IMG/VR virus record: IMGVR_UViG_3300045008_000200
Span: 1-64,000 of that record
DNA length: 64,000 nt
Reading direction: 5' to 3' (one strand)
DNA from: a virus
Positions within the stretch are counted from its first letter, which is position 1, and each line of letters starts with the position of its first letter. Position numbers and translations under genes: made by a program. Under the pieces are notes generated by a model that saw only the letters and a program-made list of their open reading frames with translations, ran no database searches and was not told the DNA's origin. Positions 49,944 to 57,934 of this stretch are shown here, piece by piece.

Positions 49944-51664
49944 GGCCGATCAAGAAAAAGGAAGAACGGGAGCAATTTGACAAGGATGCACGCGAAGTGA
50001 TTGCGGCGCTAGCTCGTGAAGCAGAAATCGATGAGGCAGATGTCGTGGAATCGCCAGAAGACCACGCTGCAGGAGTAACGCGGAGGCGCAGGGGGCGCGC
50101 GGCTGCTGCGACTCCCACAACAAAGCCCATGGAGCAAATGCTCTGGGACGCAGCGTGCTCGATTCGCGGTGAAAAGGACGCAGCGAAGTTCAAAGACTAC
50201 CTTTTGCCGCTCCTCTTCCTCAAGCGCCTGTCGGACGTGTTCGACGACGAGATCGTCCGTTTGGCCGAGGACTATGGCGACCGGGCGACCGCTCTGGAGA
50301 TCGCTGAGTCCGATCACTCGCTGCTTCGCTTCTATTTGCCCCCCGAAGCGCGCTGGGCGGTCATCAATGGCCGCGAGAGCTTCGATTGGCCGCCCAAGGA
50401 GCGTCCGCGTGACATCGGCGAGCACCTGACCAAAGCCGTGCGCGCTGTGGTTAAATACAACCCGTCGCTGTCCGGTGTCATCGATGTTGTGGACTTTGCC
50501 GCCGAACGAAGCGGCGAGCGTGATGTGAATCCGGCCAAGCTGCGCGACGTGGTAGAAACCTTCTCCGACCCCCGCTATCGGCTCGGTCTCGCTGACGTCC
50601 AGCCCGACTTCCTCGGAAGGGCTTACGAGTACCTCCTGCGGAAGTTCGCTGAAGGTTCGGGGCAGAGCGCGGGAGAATTCTTCACGCCGACTGAGGTGGG
50701 CTTATTAATGGCTCACATCCTGCGACCCAAGCCTGGACAAGAGTGTCATGACTTCGCTTGCGGCTCATCAGGGCTGCTAATCAAGCTCCAACTTGTAGCA
50801 CGCGAATTCGACCCAACGAGTAAGGTGCCGCTCAAGCTATCAGGCCAGGAACTCCAAGCCGAAAGTTACGCCATCGCCCGTATGAATGCCATCATCCACG
50901 ACATGGAGGTGGACCTTCAGCGCGGCGACACGATGATCAATCCCAAATTCCGTTCAGCGGATGGCCGTATCAAGACTCAAGACCTCGTGGTCGCCAATCC
51001 GATGTGGAACCAGCCCTTCTCGACGGACATCTTCGCCAACGACCCCTTCGACCGGTTCCGTCCGACTGGCGGCATTACCACCGGCAAAGGCGACTGGGCC
51101 TGGCTCCAGCACGCATTCGCATGCATGAATGAGAACGGTCGTGCCGCTGTAGTGCTCGACACCGGTGCAGTGACGCGGGGTTCTGGCTCAAAACACGAGG
51201 ACAAGGAGCGCAACATCCGCAAGTGGTTCGTGGACAACGATCTCGTCGAGGGCATCGTGCTACTCCCGGACAATCTTTTCTACAACACGACGGCGGCGGG
51301 CATTATCGTGGTGTTGAACAAACGCAAGCCCCCCGCACGCAGAGATAAAATTGTACTGCTCAACGCAAGCAAGCGCTTCAAGAAGGGACGGCCCAAGAAC
51401 TACTTGCCCGAGGAGGATACCCGATCCATCGCCGAGATGTTCAACAAGGCTGAGCCGGTCGATGGCGAGATCGCGGTCATCACCTGTGACCAGGCCAAGG
51501 AGGCGGACTACAACCTAAGTCCGAGCAGATGGGTCAATGGGGCAGAGCAGTGTGACGCATTCGATCTTGCTCACTTGGTTCACGAACTCGGCTTGCTGTC
51601 ACAAGAGGCACGGGGGGTGGACGACCGTCTCCTGGAACTTTTAAAGCCCCTTGCTGTGGAGTGA
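49940..51664 (+). CDS. hsdM: Type I restriction-modification DNA methyltransferase subunit HsdM
   Basis: This 574-residue adenine-N6 methyltransferase has an N-terminal helical domain ([41 protein letters not shown]), AdoMet motif I ([14 protein letters not shown], preceded by [13 protein letters not shown]) and catalytic motif IV as NPMWNQ, a known variant of NPPF. The first ~60 residues are an extra charged extension. With HsdS it would methylate a two-part recognition site. No hsdR is visible. Codon choice looks different from neighbouring genes, suggesting acquisition from a bacterium. Confidence 0.92.
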   Translation: MRPIKKKEEREQFDKDAREVIAALAREAEIDEADVVESPEDHAAGVTRRRRGRAAAATPTTKPMEQMLWDAACSIRGEKDAAKFKDYLLPLLFLKRLSDVFDDEIVRLAEDYGDRATALEIAESDHSLLRFYLPPEARWAVINGRESFDWPPKERPRDIGEHLTKAVRAVVKYNPSLSGVIDVVDFAAERSGERDVNPAKLRDVVETFSDPRYRLGLADVQPDFLGRAYEYLLRKFAEGSGQSAGEFFTPTEVGLLMAHILRPKPGQECHDFACGSSGLLIKLQLVAREFDPTSKVPLKLSGQELQAESYAIARMNAIIHDMEVDLQRGDTMINPKFRSADGRIKTQDLVVANPMWNQPFSTDIFANDPFDRFRPTGGITTGKGDWAWLQHAFACMNENGRAAVVLDTGAVTRGSGSKHEDKERNIRKWFVDNDLVEGIVLLPDNLFYNTTAAGIIVVLNKRKPPARRDKIVLLNASKRFKKGRPKNYLPEEDTRSIAEMFNKAEPVDGEIAVITCDQAKEADYNLSPSRWVNGAEQCDAFDLAHLVHELGLLSQEARGVDDRLLELLKPLAVE

Positions 51665-51666
51665 CT

Positions 51667-52953
51667 ATGGCGACTTCCTGGCTCCGAGTTTCGCTCCGTT
51701 CGATCACCAATCCAACCTCTACTTGGAGTCCGGCGAACGAGCCACGATCAACCATTCGTTATGTAGATGTATCTGCAATCTCTCGCGAGCGCCTATCTGT
51801 CGTTCTTCCGGACGAGAAACCTGCCTCGACTGCGCCAAGCAGAGCGAGGAAGAAAATTCAAATGGGCGATACTCTCTTCGCAACGATCAGGCCGAGCCTG
51901 AGACGTGTCGCTCAAGTCCCGGTTTCGCTCGACGGCCAAATTGCTTCGACAGCGTTCTGCGTATTGCGCCCGAATCTGGTCTTCGTCGATCAAGATTTCC
52001 TGTTCTTCGCTACCGTCGAGGACAGCTTTATTAGTTCGGTTTCGGCCCTCGAAACGGGAGCAAGTTACCCTGCAGTTCGCGACTCCGATGTTCTTGACCA
52101 AGAGATTGCGTTGCCGCCCGTGCATGAACAACAACGAATTGTCTCCGTACTGCGATTGGTGCGAAAGGCGTTGTTACAGCACATCGACTTGACCGAGCGC
52201 ACGCATGACCTGAAGGCCGCCGCCATGCGCGAGCTTTTCACACTTGGCCTTCGCTCCGAGCCGCAGAAGGAGACGGGAATCGGATTGGTACCGGGGAATT
52301 GGGAGGTCTGTCGGCTCGACCAACATGCGAAGGTGGTCTCTACCAGGATGTCTTACACGGAATTGGAGTCTAGCCCAGACCATGCCCCTGACGGTGCCAT
52401 CAAAGTCTTGGGAATCAAAGTGTCGGACATGAATTCACCCGGCAACGAGTGTGAGATCCGCACTGGAGCTACAGAACGTCCCATTGCAGAAAAAGATATT
52501 GATCATTATTGCGCTCCACCGGGAACAATTGTTTTCCCGAAAAGGGGTGCCGCGATTGCGACAAACAAGAAGCGCTTGACTGCCGAATGGAGTGTGTTCG
52601 ATCCCAACGTTATTGGCGTGGTACCCGAAACCATCGACCGTCGCTATCTCTTCCATTGGTTCCAGATGTTTGACTTGCGATCAATTACCGAGCCGGGACC
52701 GACACCGCAGTTGAATAAAAAGCACCTTGAACCGCTGTTGATTCCTGTGCCTATAGCAAGAGATGAGCAAGTAGAGATTGCACAGATCCTCGACACCATC
52801 GATCACAAGATCGACCTGCATCGCCGCAAGCGCGCGCTGATCGAGGAGTTGTTCAAGTCGCTGCTGCACAAGCTGATGACCGGCGAGGTCTGCGTCGCTG
52901 ACCTAGACCTATCCGCGCTGCCATCGGATGCTGTTAAAGAGGCAAGACAATGA
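51667..52953 (+). CDS. hsdS: Type I specificity subunit HsdS
   Basis: The 428-residue protein has two target-recognition domains separated by conserved helices: TRD1 ~1-150 ending in QEIALPPVHEQQRIVSVL, and TRD2 ~200-360 starting VPGNWEVCRLDQHAKVV and ending IPVPIARDEQVEIAQIL. The second conserved helix (RRKRALIEELFKSLLHKLMTGEV) is typical. A GTG at 51661 overlaps the hsdM stop and may be the true start. It sets the DNA site for HsdM. Full length, so functional recognition is expected. Confidence 0.9.
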   Translation: MATSWLRVSLRSITNPTSTWSPANEPRSTIRYVDVSAISRERLSVVLPDEKPASTAPSRARKKIQMGDTLFATIRPSLRRVAQVPVSLDGQIASTAFCVLRPNLVFVDQDFLFFATVEDSFISSVSALETGASYPAVRDSDVLDQEIALPPVHEQQRIVSVLRLVRKALLQHIDLTERTHDLKAAAMRELFTLGLRSEPQKETGIGLVPGNWEVCRLDQHAKVVSTRMSYTELESSPDHAPDGAIKVLGIKVSDMNSPGNECEIRTGATERPIAEKDIDHYCAPPGTIVFPKRGAAIATNKKRLTAEWSVFDPNVIGVVPETIDRRYLFHWFQMFDLRSITEPGPTPQLNKKHLEPLLIPVPIARDEQVEIAQILDTIDHKIDLHRRKRALIEELFKSLLHKLMTGEVCVADLDLSALPSDAVKEARQ

Positions 52954-53438
52954 CCACGATCAAGATTAGTGAAGCTGGTTCGGTCCAGTTCCCGATGGAT
53001 GCTCGCAACATCCTGCTCGGCATGAAGAAGCAAGGCTTCGGCATGGGGCGCTTCAACGGTTTCGGTGGAAAAGTGCTGTTCGATGAGGCAGTGGTGAACG
53101 CTGCCATACGAGAGCTTTGGGAAGAGGCGCGGGTGTCCGTGCAACCGTCTGCACTGGACTTGTGCGCCATCTTGTCGTTCTATCCCTACCGCTGCCGTGT
53201 CCACGTTTTCCGTCTTGTGGTGGACAACGTATTGCAGCTTCCGTTTGCGGAGAGTGACGAAATGCTCCCCAAGGTATTCGCTCAGACGGAGATTCCCTAC
53301 GCCTCCATGTGGACGGACGATCCACTATGGCTTCCTCTTGTCTTACGGGGCTTTCGATTGCATGGCACCTTCCACTTCGGAGAGGATGACACGGTGAAAG
53401 AGTGGCGTATGAAAGGCTTGCCGCCAATTTTCCCGTGA
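52950..53438 (+). CDS. NUDIX hydrolase, MTH1-like nucleotide sanitiser
   Basis: The 162-residue protein has the Nudix box as GKVLFDEAVVNAAIRELWEE (G-x5-E-x7-RE-x2-EE). Residues used by MTH1 to bind oxidised purines are kept: the Asn in GRFNGFGGKV and the Asp pair in MWTDDPLW. The text LLGMKKQGFGMGRFNG, ESDEMLP and LRGFRLHGTFHF also follows MTH1. Likely substrates are 8-oxo-dGTP or 2-OH-dATP. The start overlaps hsdS (ATGA). Confidence 0.85.
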   Translation: MTTIKISEAGSVQFPMDARNILLGMKKQGFGMGRFNGFGGKVLFDEAVVNAAIRELWEEARVSVQPSALDLCAILSFYPYRCRVHVFRLVVDNVLQLPFAESDEMLPKVFAQTEIPYASMWTDDPLWLPLVLRGFRLHGTFHFGEDDTVKEWRMKGLPPIFP

Positions 53439-53460
53439 CATTCCTGGGATTTTCGTTACA

Positions 53461-53952
53461 ATGAGTGGGGGACAGAACCGCGGGGGTTTGGCCGTGCTTC
53501 GAGACTGGCTGGCTGCTAAACTTGGTGTTATAACACGCGAATACCACAACAATTTTGTGCCGCAGTATAAAATTCTATTCGTTCGCCTCAAGCCGGTGAT
53601 CCTGCCCAACCGGGTGATGCAACGCATGGGAGCTTCCGGTGTGACCATAGGGGGTCTGGTGCTGGTGCGCAACGATGCATGGAACGGGCACATGCGGCGG
53701 GCACCGACTGACTTCTTCACGCAGTTTGAGAAGCATGAGATGGCGCACCATTGGCAGGTAATCCAGTGTCACGGCGTCCTATTCCACGTCCTGCGTTACT
53801 TCGGAGTTGGGTTGTGGATTTACTTGTTTCAGTGGGACAAGCATCCGTATTACGATCATCCGATGGAGACTGAGGCCCGGCATCTGGCAAGTCAGCCGCC
53901 CGTGGACTGGCGTGTTAGGGGAAAGAACCGATGGTGTCCGTGGTGCCTGTGA
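53461..53952 (+). CDS. Putative metallopeptidase-like protein with HExxH
   Basis: The 163-residue protein contains KHEMAHHWQV, an HExxH zinc signature, followed about 40 residues later by HPMETEA, where the Glu could be the third ligand as in gluzincins. A hydrophobic segment (LFHVLRYFGVGLWIYLF) lies between. It may be a protease or an inactive zincin relative. A GTG at 53494 with a GGGGG tract is an alternative start. The 12-bp palindrome GTGTTATAACAC lies within it. Confidence 0.6.
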   Translation: MSGGQNRGGLAVLRDWLAAKLGVITREYHNNFVPQYKILFVRLKPVILPNRVMQRMGASGVTIGGLVLVRNDAWNGHMRRAPTDFFTQFEKHEMAHHWQVIQCHGVLFHVLRYFGVGLWIYLFQWDKHPYYDHPMETEARHLASQPPVDWRVRGKNRWCPWCL

Positions 53953-53964
53953 ATCGGAGCTTCC

Positions 53965-54351
53965 CTAAACTTCGCGCTTCTTGTCTTTGTTCAACGTGTT
54001 CTTGATCTCAAGAAAGACTATGAGTTTATTGGAAAATTCGATGTGGGCTTGTTTGCCGTTGTAGGCGATGTATCCCATGTCCAGTTCCGAAGCCAAGTCT
54101 TGCATGGCCTGACTGAAATGCTTGGCTGCGACTGCCTTGACCCCTTTCAGTGAATGCAAGAGGGTTGCCGCGGCACGAATCGTGGCGGGTACGGCCCTGG
54201 TGTAGAGCGCAACATGAACCGGCCCATAAACCGTTTCAAACGTCACGTAGGCGGTATTGTGGGAACGGTGAAGTGTTCCCTTCACCGTTCCTTCCGTCCA
54301 TTTCTCAAGCAGGGCTTGAATCAGAAGCTCGCAGTCGGTTACAACAATCAT
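53965..54351 (-). CDS. Unknown protein of a small reverse-strand operon
   Basis: The 128-residue protein has strand-rich and helical segments (VHVALYTRAVPATIRAAATLLHSLKG) and a basic C-terminus. It starts at an ATG overlapping the stop of the CxxCxxCC gene. It converges with the HExxH gene with only 12 bp between. No family recognised. Confidence 0.68.
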   Translation of the reverse strand: MIVVTDCELLIQALLEKWTEGTVKGTLHRSHNTAYVTFETVYGPVHVALYTRAVPATIRAAATLLHSLKGVKAVAAKHFSQAMQDLASELDMGYIAYNGKQAHIEFSNKLIVFLEIKNTLNKDKKREV

Positions 54352-54710
54352 TCATCAACCCTTCCCGTCTGGAATGCTTCGAGCACATCTCTAAACTGTC
54401 CATTCCATGCACATCCTGTAGACCAGAAGGCACGGAACTCCGGAACATCAAACAAGACGCAACCGAAGACGCCTTGATCTTCCCGCAGGAAATCACACGG
54501 TTCATTTGGTCGCCTATCCACAATCCAGCTTCCTGTGCGCCGTCCAAGCCAAATATCGGGCGCGAAATGACTGGGATGAAAGCCATGCCGCAATAACGCC
54601 TGATATACACTGTCCGGAAACAAGCAGGTGCTGGCGAGACAGCAGGCGCCGCAGCGCACGCATCTTTCAAATCTTTCCGGTTCCTTTGCGGTTTGAGCGG
54701 GGCATGCCAC
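54348..54710 (-). CDS. YkgJ-like CxxCxxCC protein
   Basis: The 120-residue protein has the signature CVRCGACCLASTC at residues ~17-29, the YkgJ-type cluster thought to bind zinc or iron, and later Cys at CDF, GCVLF and GCAW. The GTG start has a GAGGAA ribosome site and lies 54 bp from a reverse family promoter. Its exact role is unknown. A similar cluster occurs at 61295. Confidence 0.72.
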   Translation of the reverse strand: MACPAQTAKEPERFERCVRCGACCLASTCLFPDSVYQALLRHGFHPSHFAPDIWLGRRTGSWIVDRRPNEPCDFLREDQGVFGCVLFDVPEFRAFWSTGCAWNGQFRDVLEAFQTGRVDE

Positions 54711-54763
54711 GTATGTTTCCTCAGCCGTCTTTGCAGGCGGGTCACGAGTTTTTCGATGGTTCT

Positions 54764-54792
54764 AATCTAACACCCCCAAAAGGGCTTGTCAA
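54764..54792 (-). promoter_or_regulatory. Phage-family promoter, reverse strand
   Basis: On the minus strand: TTGACA, 17 bp, GTGT, TAGATT. It is divergent from the promoter at 54823, with the palindrome 54801-54814 between them, 8 bp from each -35. Confidence 0.85.
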
Positions 54793-54800
54793 GAAGAAAG

Positions 54801-54814
54801 TGCACGCGATTGCA
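54801..54814. promoter_or_regulatory. Palindrome between divergent promoters (operator candidate)
   Basis: TGCACGCGATTGCA, with 8 bp to the -35 on each side. Identical in sequence to the copy at 42994, with near-identical right flank. Resembles LacI-family operators (TGNAANCGNTTNCA). It may also form a short terminator hairpin because A- and T-tracts flank it. Confidence 0.65.
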
Positions 54815-54822
54815 TTTTTCTC

Positions 54823-54851
54823 TTGACACGTCAGAAGGGGCGTGTTAGATT
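54823..54851 (+). promoter_or_regulatory. Phage-family promoter
   Basis: TTGACA, 17 bp, GTGT, TAGATT, then leader AGACGCT and a conserved ACCGACAATG start block. Confidence 0.85.
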
Positions 54852-54881
54852 GCTTTCAGACGCTAGGAAAGAGAACCGACA

Positions 54882-54983
54882 ATGCGACTCATCGTGATGC
54901 AAGACGACCGCACGCGCGGCGGCACGGCAGCGGCTCTGCTCCGTTGGCATTTCAAGAAGTCTTGCATTTTGCCGCAGGAGTGA
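54882..54983 (+). CDS. 33-residue small protein with conserved leader
   Basis: The short frame begins at the ATG of the conserved promoter leader (ACCGACAATG). It encodes a basic, Arg-rich peptide ending KKSCILPQE. Because the leader is shared with other genes the start is credible, but the product could be a leader peptide for the next gene, which follows after 3 bases. Confidence 0.5.
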   Translation: MRLIVMQDDRTRGGTAAALLRWHFKKSCILPQE

Positions 54984-54986
54984 CCG

Positions 54987-55205
54987 ATGCCGCGGATGAA
55001 GAAGCATCTGATGACCGAAGAGGAAAAGGCGCGGCTCTATCGTATCTGCTACGACGGAAAGCGCCGGACCGCAATGGACGTGGAAGATTTTTATTTCGCG
55101 GTGGAGATGTGGCACATGGACCCGGAAGGGTACGATGTGGTACAAAAGAAAGCCGTGAAGGATTCCGTGGCAGACCAACCCGATGGGACGGGAGTTTCTC
55201 GATGA
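54987..55205 (+). CDS. Unknown helical early protein, 72 residues
   Basis: The charged helical protein has two segments (EEEKARLYRICYDGKRRTAMD and VEDFYFAVEMWHMD). AGGAG lies 6 bases before the ATG, inside the end of the preceding short gene. No known family. Confidence 0.6.
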   Translation: MPRMKKHLMTEEEKARLYRICYDGKRRTAMDVEDFYFAVEMWHMDPEGYDVVQKKAVKDSVADQPDGTGVSR

Positions 55206-55372
55206 TCCTTTTTCCGCAGTTTCACTTTGTTTTGATCCTTACGATTTGCGCGGGGGCGCTCGCCATGCGTCCCCGATTTGCCCGGTCAGGTACGGACACC
55301 CGAACGGTTCCGCTTTTGGCTTTTACTCTACCAAAGCGGCGGGTATGGCCGTACCCCTCTGGATTTGTTTAG
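55202..55372 (+). CDS. Small membrane protein, 56 residues
   Basis: The protein starts at an ATG overlapping the preceding stop. Residues ~4-22 are hydrophobic (FPQFHFVLILTICAGALAM), followed by a basic cytoplasmic tail. Likely a single-pass inner membrane protein. Function unknown. Confidence 0.55.
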   Translation: MILFPQFHFVLILTICAGALAMRPRFARSGTDTRTVPLLAFTLPKRRVWPYPSGFV

Positions 55373-55408
55373 GTGGGCTTTCCGTGCTTGCGACTAAAAC
55401 ATGGCAGA

Positions 55409-55441
55409 AAGGCGGAGCGTGCCTGCTCCGCCTTTTCTTTT
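55409..55441 (+). terminator. Strong rho-independent terminator
   Basis: Perfect 10-bp inverted repeat AAGGCGGAGC / GCTCCGCCTT with loop GTGCCT, followed by TTCTTTT. It closes the 54.8 kb operon and isolates the MGKGR cassette downstream. Confidence 0.9.
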
Positions 55442-55445
55442 GGTG

Positions 55446-55474
55446 TTGCCACTCCTGCGTTTGTCCCTTATAAT
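55446..55474 (+). promoter_or_regulatory. Strong sigma70-like promoter of the MGKGR cassette
   Basis: TTGCCA, 17 bp, TATAAT, immediately after the terminator. It lacks the phage-family GTGT element, so the cassette is under different control from the neighbouring operons. Confidence 0.8.
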
Positions 55475-55520
55475 GGATCGGTAAGTTTGTGCGGCTGTGA
55501 ACTCACGAAGGAGAACGATC

Positions 55521-55769
55521 ATGGCGAAAGGAACGGCAGGCGGTGGTGGCGGGATCGAAGTGGTGAAGCCGGGCGGTGCGTTCATCCGTCTTCCCGGCGG
55601 TGCTCGCATCCCTATCACGGCTCCGGGCGGCGGCTTCCGCATCACTGGCCGTCGTGCTCCCGCGGCGCGGCGTCCGGCTGGTGCTGGCGGCGGTGTCATG
55701 GGCACGATCCGGGGTGTGGGACAGGCGATTCGTGCTCGGCTCAATCGGATTATCGGTCGCCGCGGCTAG
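55521..55769 (+). CDS. Gly/Arg-rich basic protein, first gene of the MGKGR cassette
   Basis: The 82-residue protein starts MAKGTAGGGGG, a variant of the leader shared by the next genes. A short strand region (IRLPGGARIPI) and an Arg-rich C-terminal helix (GQAIRARLNRIIGRRG) follow. The very basic character suggests nucleic acid or membrane binding. A strong GAAGGAG ribosome site precedes it. No family recognised. Confidence 0.7.
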   Translation: MAKGTAGGGGGIEVVKPGGAFIRLPGGARIPITAPGGGFRITGRRAPAARRPAGAGGGVMGTIRGVGQAIRARLNRIIGRRG

Positions 55770-55805
55770 TCTTCCCGTGAACCTGTCCCTATAAAGGGGT
55801 GAAGC

Positions 55806-56360
55806 ATGGGCAAGGGACGATCTGGCGGCGGTGGCGGCGGTGGAGCCGCCGTCGTAACCCGCGACAAAGAGAAGGCGGCTGCGGGGTACAATGAGGACAC
55901 CCGCAACCTCAACTTCGTCACGGACCATTGGCAGTCCGGTGCTATCGCTGCGTCCATCATCACGGGTGCGGGGAAGGCGATGGAACAGAGCCTTGTGGAT
56001 CGTGGCCGTCGCGGTGATCCTGATTGGCGCGGTTATCGGGCGAATCGAAACCCCACCTACAATGCGTTTCGATTCAATGGCGTGGCGAAGATGGTGGCCC
56101 GTCCTGAGTGGAATGATCTCACCTTCCGCTTCGGACGCGAAGGCTCGCCGGTGCTCTACGTCAAAGGGTCGGAAGCGCGTTTACAGGAGTTTTCTCGCGC
56201 CATCAAACGGCATCGCCCGGATGAAAACGGGATTGACCGATTCCCGATGCGGGTGAAGCGCGATGCGCGTGGCGATGTCGTGTATAAAAACGCGGAGCGG
56301 ACAGCGCACGTTTCGGAACGTAACCCGATGCAAGGCACTCTCCGTGTCTGGTGGGACTGA
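55806..56360 (+). CDS. MGKGR-cassette protein A, with PVLYVKG domain and WWD end
   Basis: The 184-residue protein begins MGKGRSGGGGGGGAA. A helical part follows, then a domain shared with the gene at 56674: NPTYNAFRFNGVAKMV, then FRFGREGSPVLYVKGSEARL. The last residues, TLRVWWD, are also shared. The product is basic. Repeated domain and shared ends show gene duplication. Function unknown. Confidence 0.75.
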   Translation: MGKGRSGGGGGGGAAVVTRDKEKAAAGYNEDTRNLNFVTDHWQSGAIAASIITGAGKAMEQSLVDRGRRGDPDWRGYRANRNPTYNAFRFNGVAKMVARPEWNDLTFRFGREGSPVLYVKGSEARLQEFSRAIKRHRPDENGIDRFPMRVKRDARGDVVYKNAERTAHVSERNPMQGTLRVWWD

Positions 56361-56368
56361 GGTAAGCG

Positions 56369-56674
56369 ATGGGCAAAGGACGAAGCGCGGGTGGTGTGGG
56401 TGGAGCAGTAAATACTAAACCACTGGTGTTGGTGCGTTACGGGTATATGCCAATAACACTCTCAAACGATGGGCGTACTTGGTACACAACCATCCAAGCT
56501 GTTTCTGGTCAGGAGTACGGCGTTGGACGAACAACGGCTCAAAAAGAAGCAGACAAGACGAATCGCATTCGTCGTGAAAAGGGTGATGATGTGGCGAGGC
56601 GGTCTCACGCTGCGTGGTTGTCGCGGTTCGACAAGGCTGTTCGGGACGAACTAAAGCGTAGTGGCGGTCGGTAA
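56369..56674 (+). CDS. MGKGR-cassette protein B
   Basis: The 101-residue protein begins MGKGRSAGGVGG and then has an unrelated body: beta-rich (VLVRYGYMPITLSNDGRTWY) and a basic helix to the end (HAAWLSRFDKAVRDELKRS). Its codon choice in the body looks more AT-rich than its neighbours. The stop overlaps the start of the next gene by one base. Confidence 0.7.
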   Translation: MGKGRSAGGVGGAVNTKPLVLVRYGYMPITLSNDGRTWYTTIQAVSGQEYGVGRTTAQKEADKTNRIRREKGDDVARRSHAAWLSRFDKAVRDELKRSGGR

Positions 56675-57198
56675 TGGGCAAAGGACGAAGCACAGGTGGA
56701 GCAGGCGGCGGAGCGCCGGGAGTACGTCCCGCCGGTGGTGGTTTTTCCTTGGCCGCGGCGCGTGACGTTGACCGTGTGGAAAAGATTTTCAACGGCAGTA
56801 TCGGTCCCATGCACGGAGTTTATTCCCGACGCTACTACAAGGGGGCGGCTGCGGCTGAGATGGTCATGGCCGGAGCGCGGGGCACCGGAAGCCCGACGTA
56901 CAACGCCTTCCGATTCAGGACGATGGCTGCGGCGATGCGTGATCCTGCCTTTGCCGGTCTCTCCTTCAAATTCGGGCGTGAGTATTCCCCGGTGCTCTAC
57001 GTGAAGGGGCCGGAGGCACAGCTTCGGACCTTCATGACACGGCACGGGCGCACGGCGGATGAGAAGTGGATTGTGCCGAAGGATGCGCGGGAGATCGTGC
57101 GGGGTCGTCGGGGCAATGCTTTGCTTGACGCCACCGGAACCGCCGTTCGCACGAAGGTTAGTCCGTTCCGCGGACAGCTTCGGCTTTGGTGGGATTGA
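56674..57198 (+). CDS. MGKGR-cassette protein C, paralogue of A
   Basis: The 174-residue protein begins MGKGRSTGGAGGGA. It shares with protein A the domain SPTYNAFRFRTMAAAM, then FKFGREYSPVLYVKGPEAQL, and the C-terminus QLRLWWD. The part before the shared domain and the part between it and the C-terminus are different. The pattern shows domain exchange around conserved ends. Confidence 0.75.
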   Translation: MGKGRSTGGAGGGAPGVRPAGGGFSLAAARDVDRVEKIFNGSIGPMHGVYSRRYYKGAAAAEMVMAGARGTGSPTYNAFRFRTMAAAMRDPAFAGLSFKFGREYSPVLYVKGPEAQLRTFMTRHGRTADEKWIVPKDAREIVRGRRGNALLDATGTAVRTKVSPFRGQLRLWWD

Positions 57199-57225
57199 GT
57201 GCGGGCACCTGCACGGGAGTAGCGC

Positions 57226-57810
57226 ATGGGCAAAGGACGGTCAGGTGGTGGGATGGGCGGCGGGGCCGCTGCGAACATGAATCGCGCTGTGCCTTCTCTG
57301 CCGAGCCAGTTGATCGGCGGGGTTTCCGAGAAGCGCACAAAGGCCGCTGCGGAAAAGTTGGCGGAGCATCTTGCTCTGACCATCCCCGGACGTGATCTGC
57401 GGGCCTTCACGGAGCGGGAGCGGGCGGCAATGAACACGTTGCCGCGGCGTTCTCCTGCACGGTTGGCGTCTGAGCCTTCCTTGAAGGTGTATGAGCGGGC
57501 GTTGGCTTTACAGCGCGGGGCCGGGATCGTTCCTATCACCTTCAAGGTGCTGCGCACCATGCCGGGACCGGGGCGATTGGGACCGGCGGAACAGGCGCGT
57601 GTGGCCCGCGGTTTGGCGCTGCGGCACACCGGGGAAGACCTGCGGGCGCTGGCGACCCATGCGCGTAAAGATGCCACGGATATTCGTGCGGCCATGCGTG
57701 GGGCTTCAAATCCCTTGCTTGCACGCCGCATCAAGGTACTCGAATACCGGGCAAGGGTGCTGGATCAAGCTGTCAGATACGCTGATGAGTTCGCAATTAC
57801 ACGCCCGTGA
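57226..57810 (+). CDS. MGKGR-cassette protein D
   Basis: The 194-residue protein begins MGKGRSGGGMGGGA. The body is helical and Arg/Ala-rich (SEKRTKAAAEKLAEHLAL, then HARKDATDIRAAMRGA), ending without the WWD motif. No catalytic pattern is seen. It is strongly basic and may bind nucleic acid. Confidence 0.7.
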   Translation: MGKGRSGGGMGGGAAANMNRAVPSLPSQLIGGVSEKRTKAAAEKLAEHLALTIPGRDLRAFTERERAAMNTLPRRSPARLASEPSLKVYERALALQRGAGIVPITFKVLRTMPGPGRLGPAEQARVARGLALRHTGEDLRALATHARKDATDIRAAMRGASNPLLARRIKVLEYRARVLDQAVRYADEFAITRP

Positions 57811-57823
57811 TGGGGGTTGACGG

Positions 57824-57916
57824 ATGGGTGACAAGGGCCGGGCAGGTGGCGGTTTGCGGCGATTCCGAACTCTACCAAGGGGTCTTTGCGTCTTTGGTGG
57901 GATTGAGCGCGGATAG
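57824..57916 (+). pseudogene. Deletion remnant of an MGKGR-cassette gene
   Basis: The 30-residue frame starts MGDKGRAGGG like the cassette genes. Near its end the DNA TTGCGTCTTTGGTGGGAT would read LRLWWD then stop, the family C-terminus, but in the other frame. So N- and C-terminal ends remain around a deleted, frameshifted centre. Confidence 0.6.
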
Positions 57917-57934
57917 CCGTGTAGGAGGTTTGTG

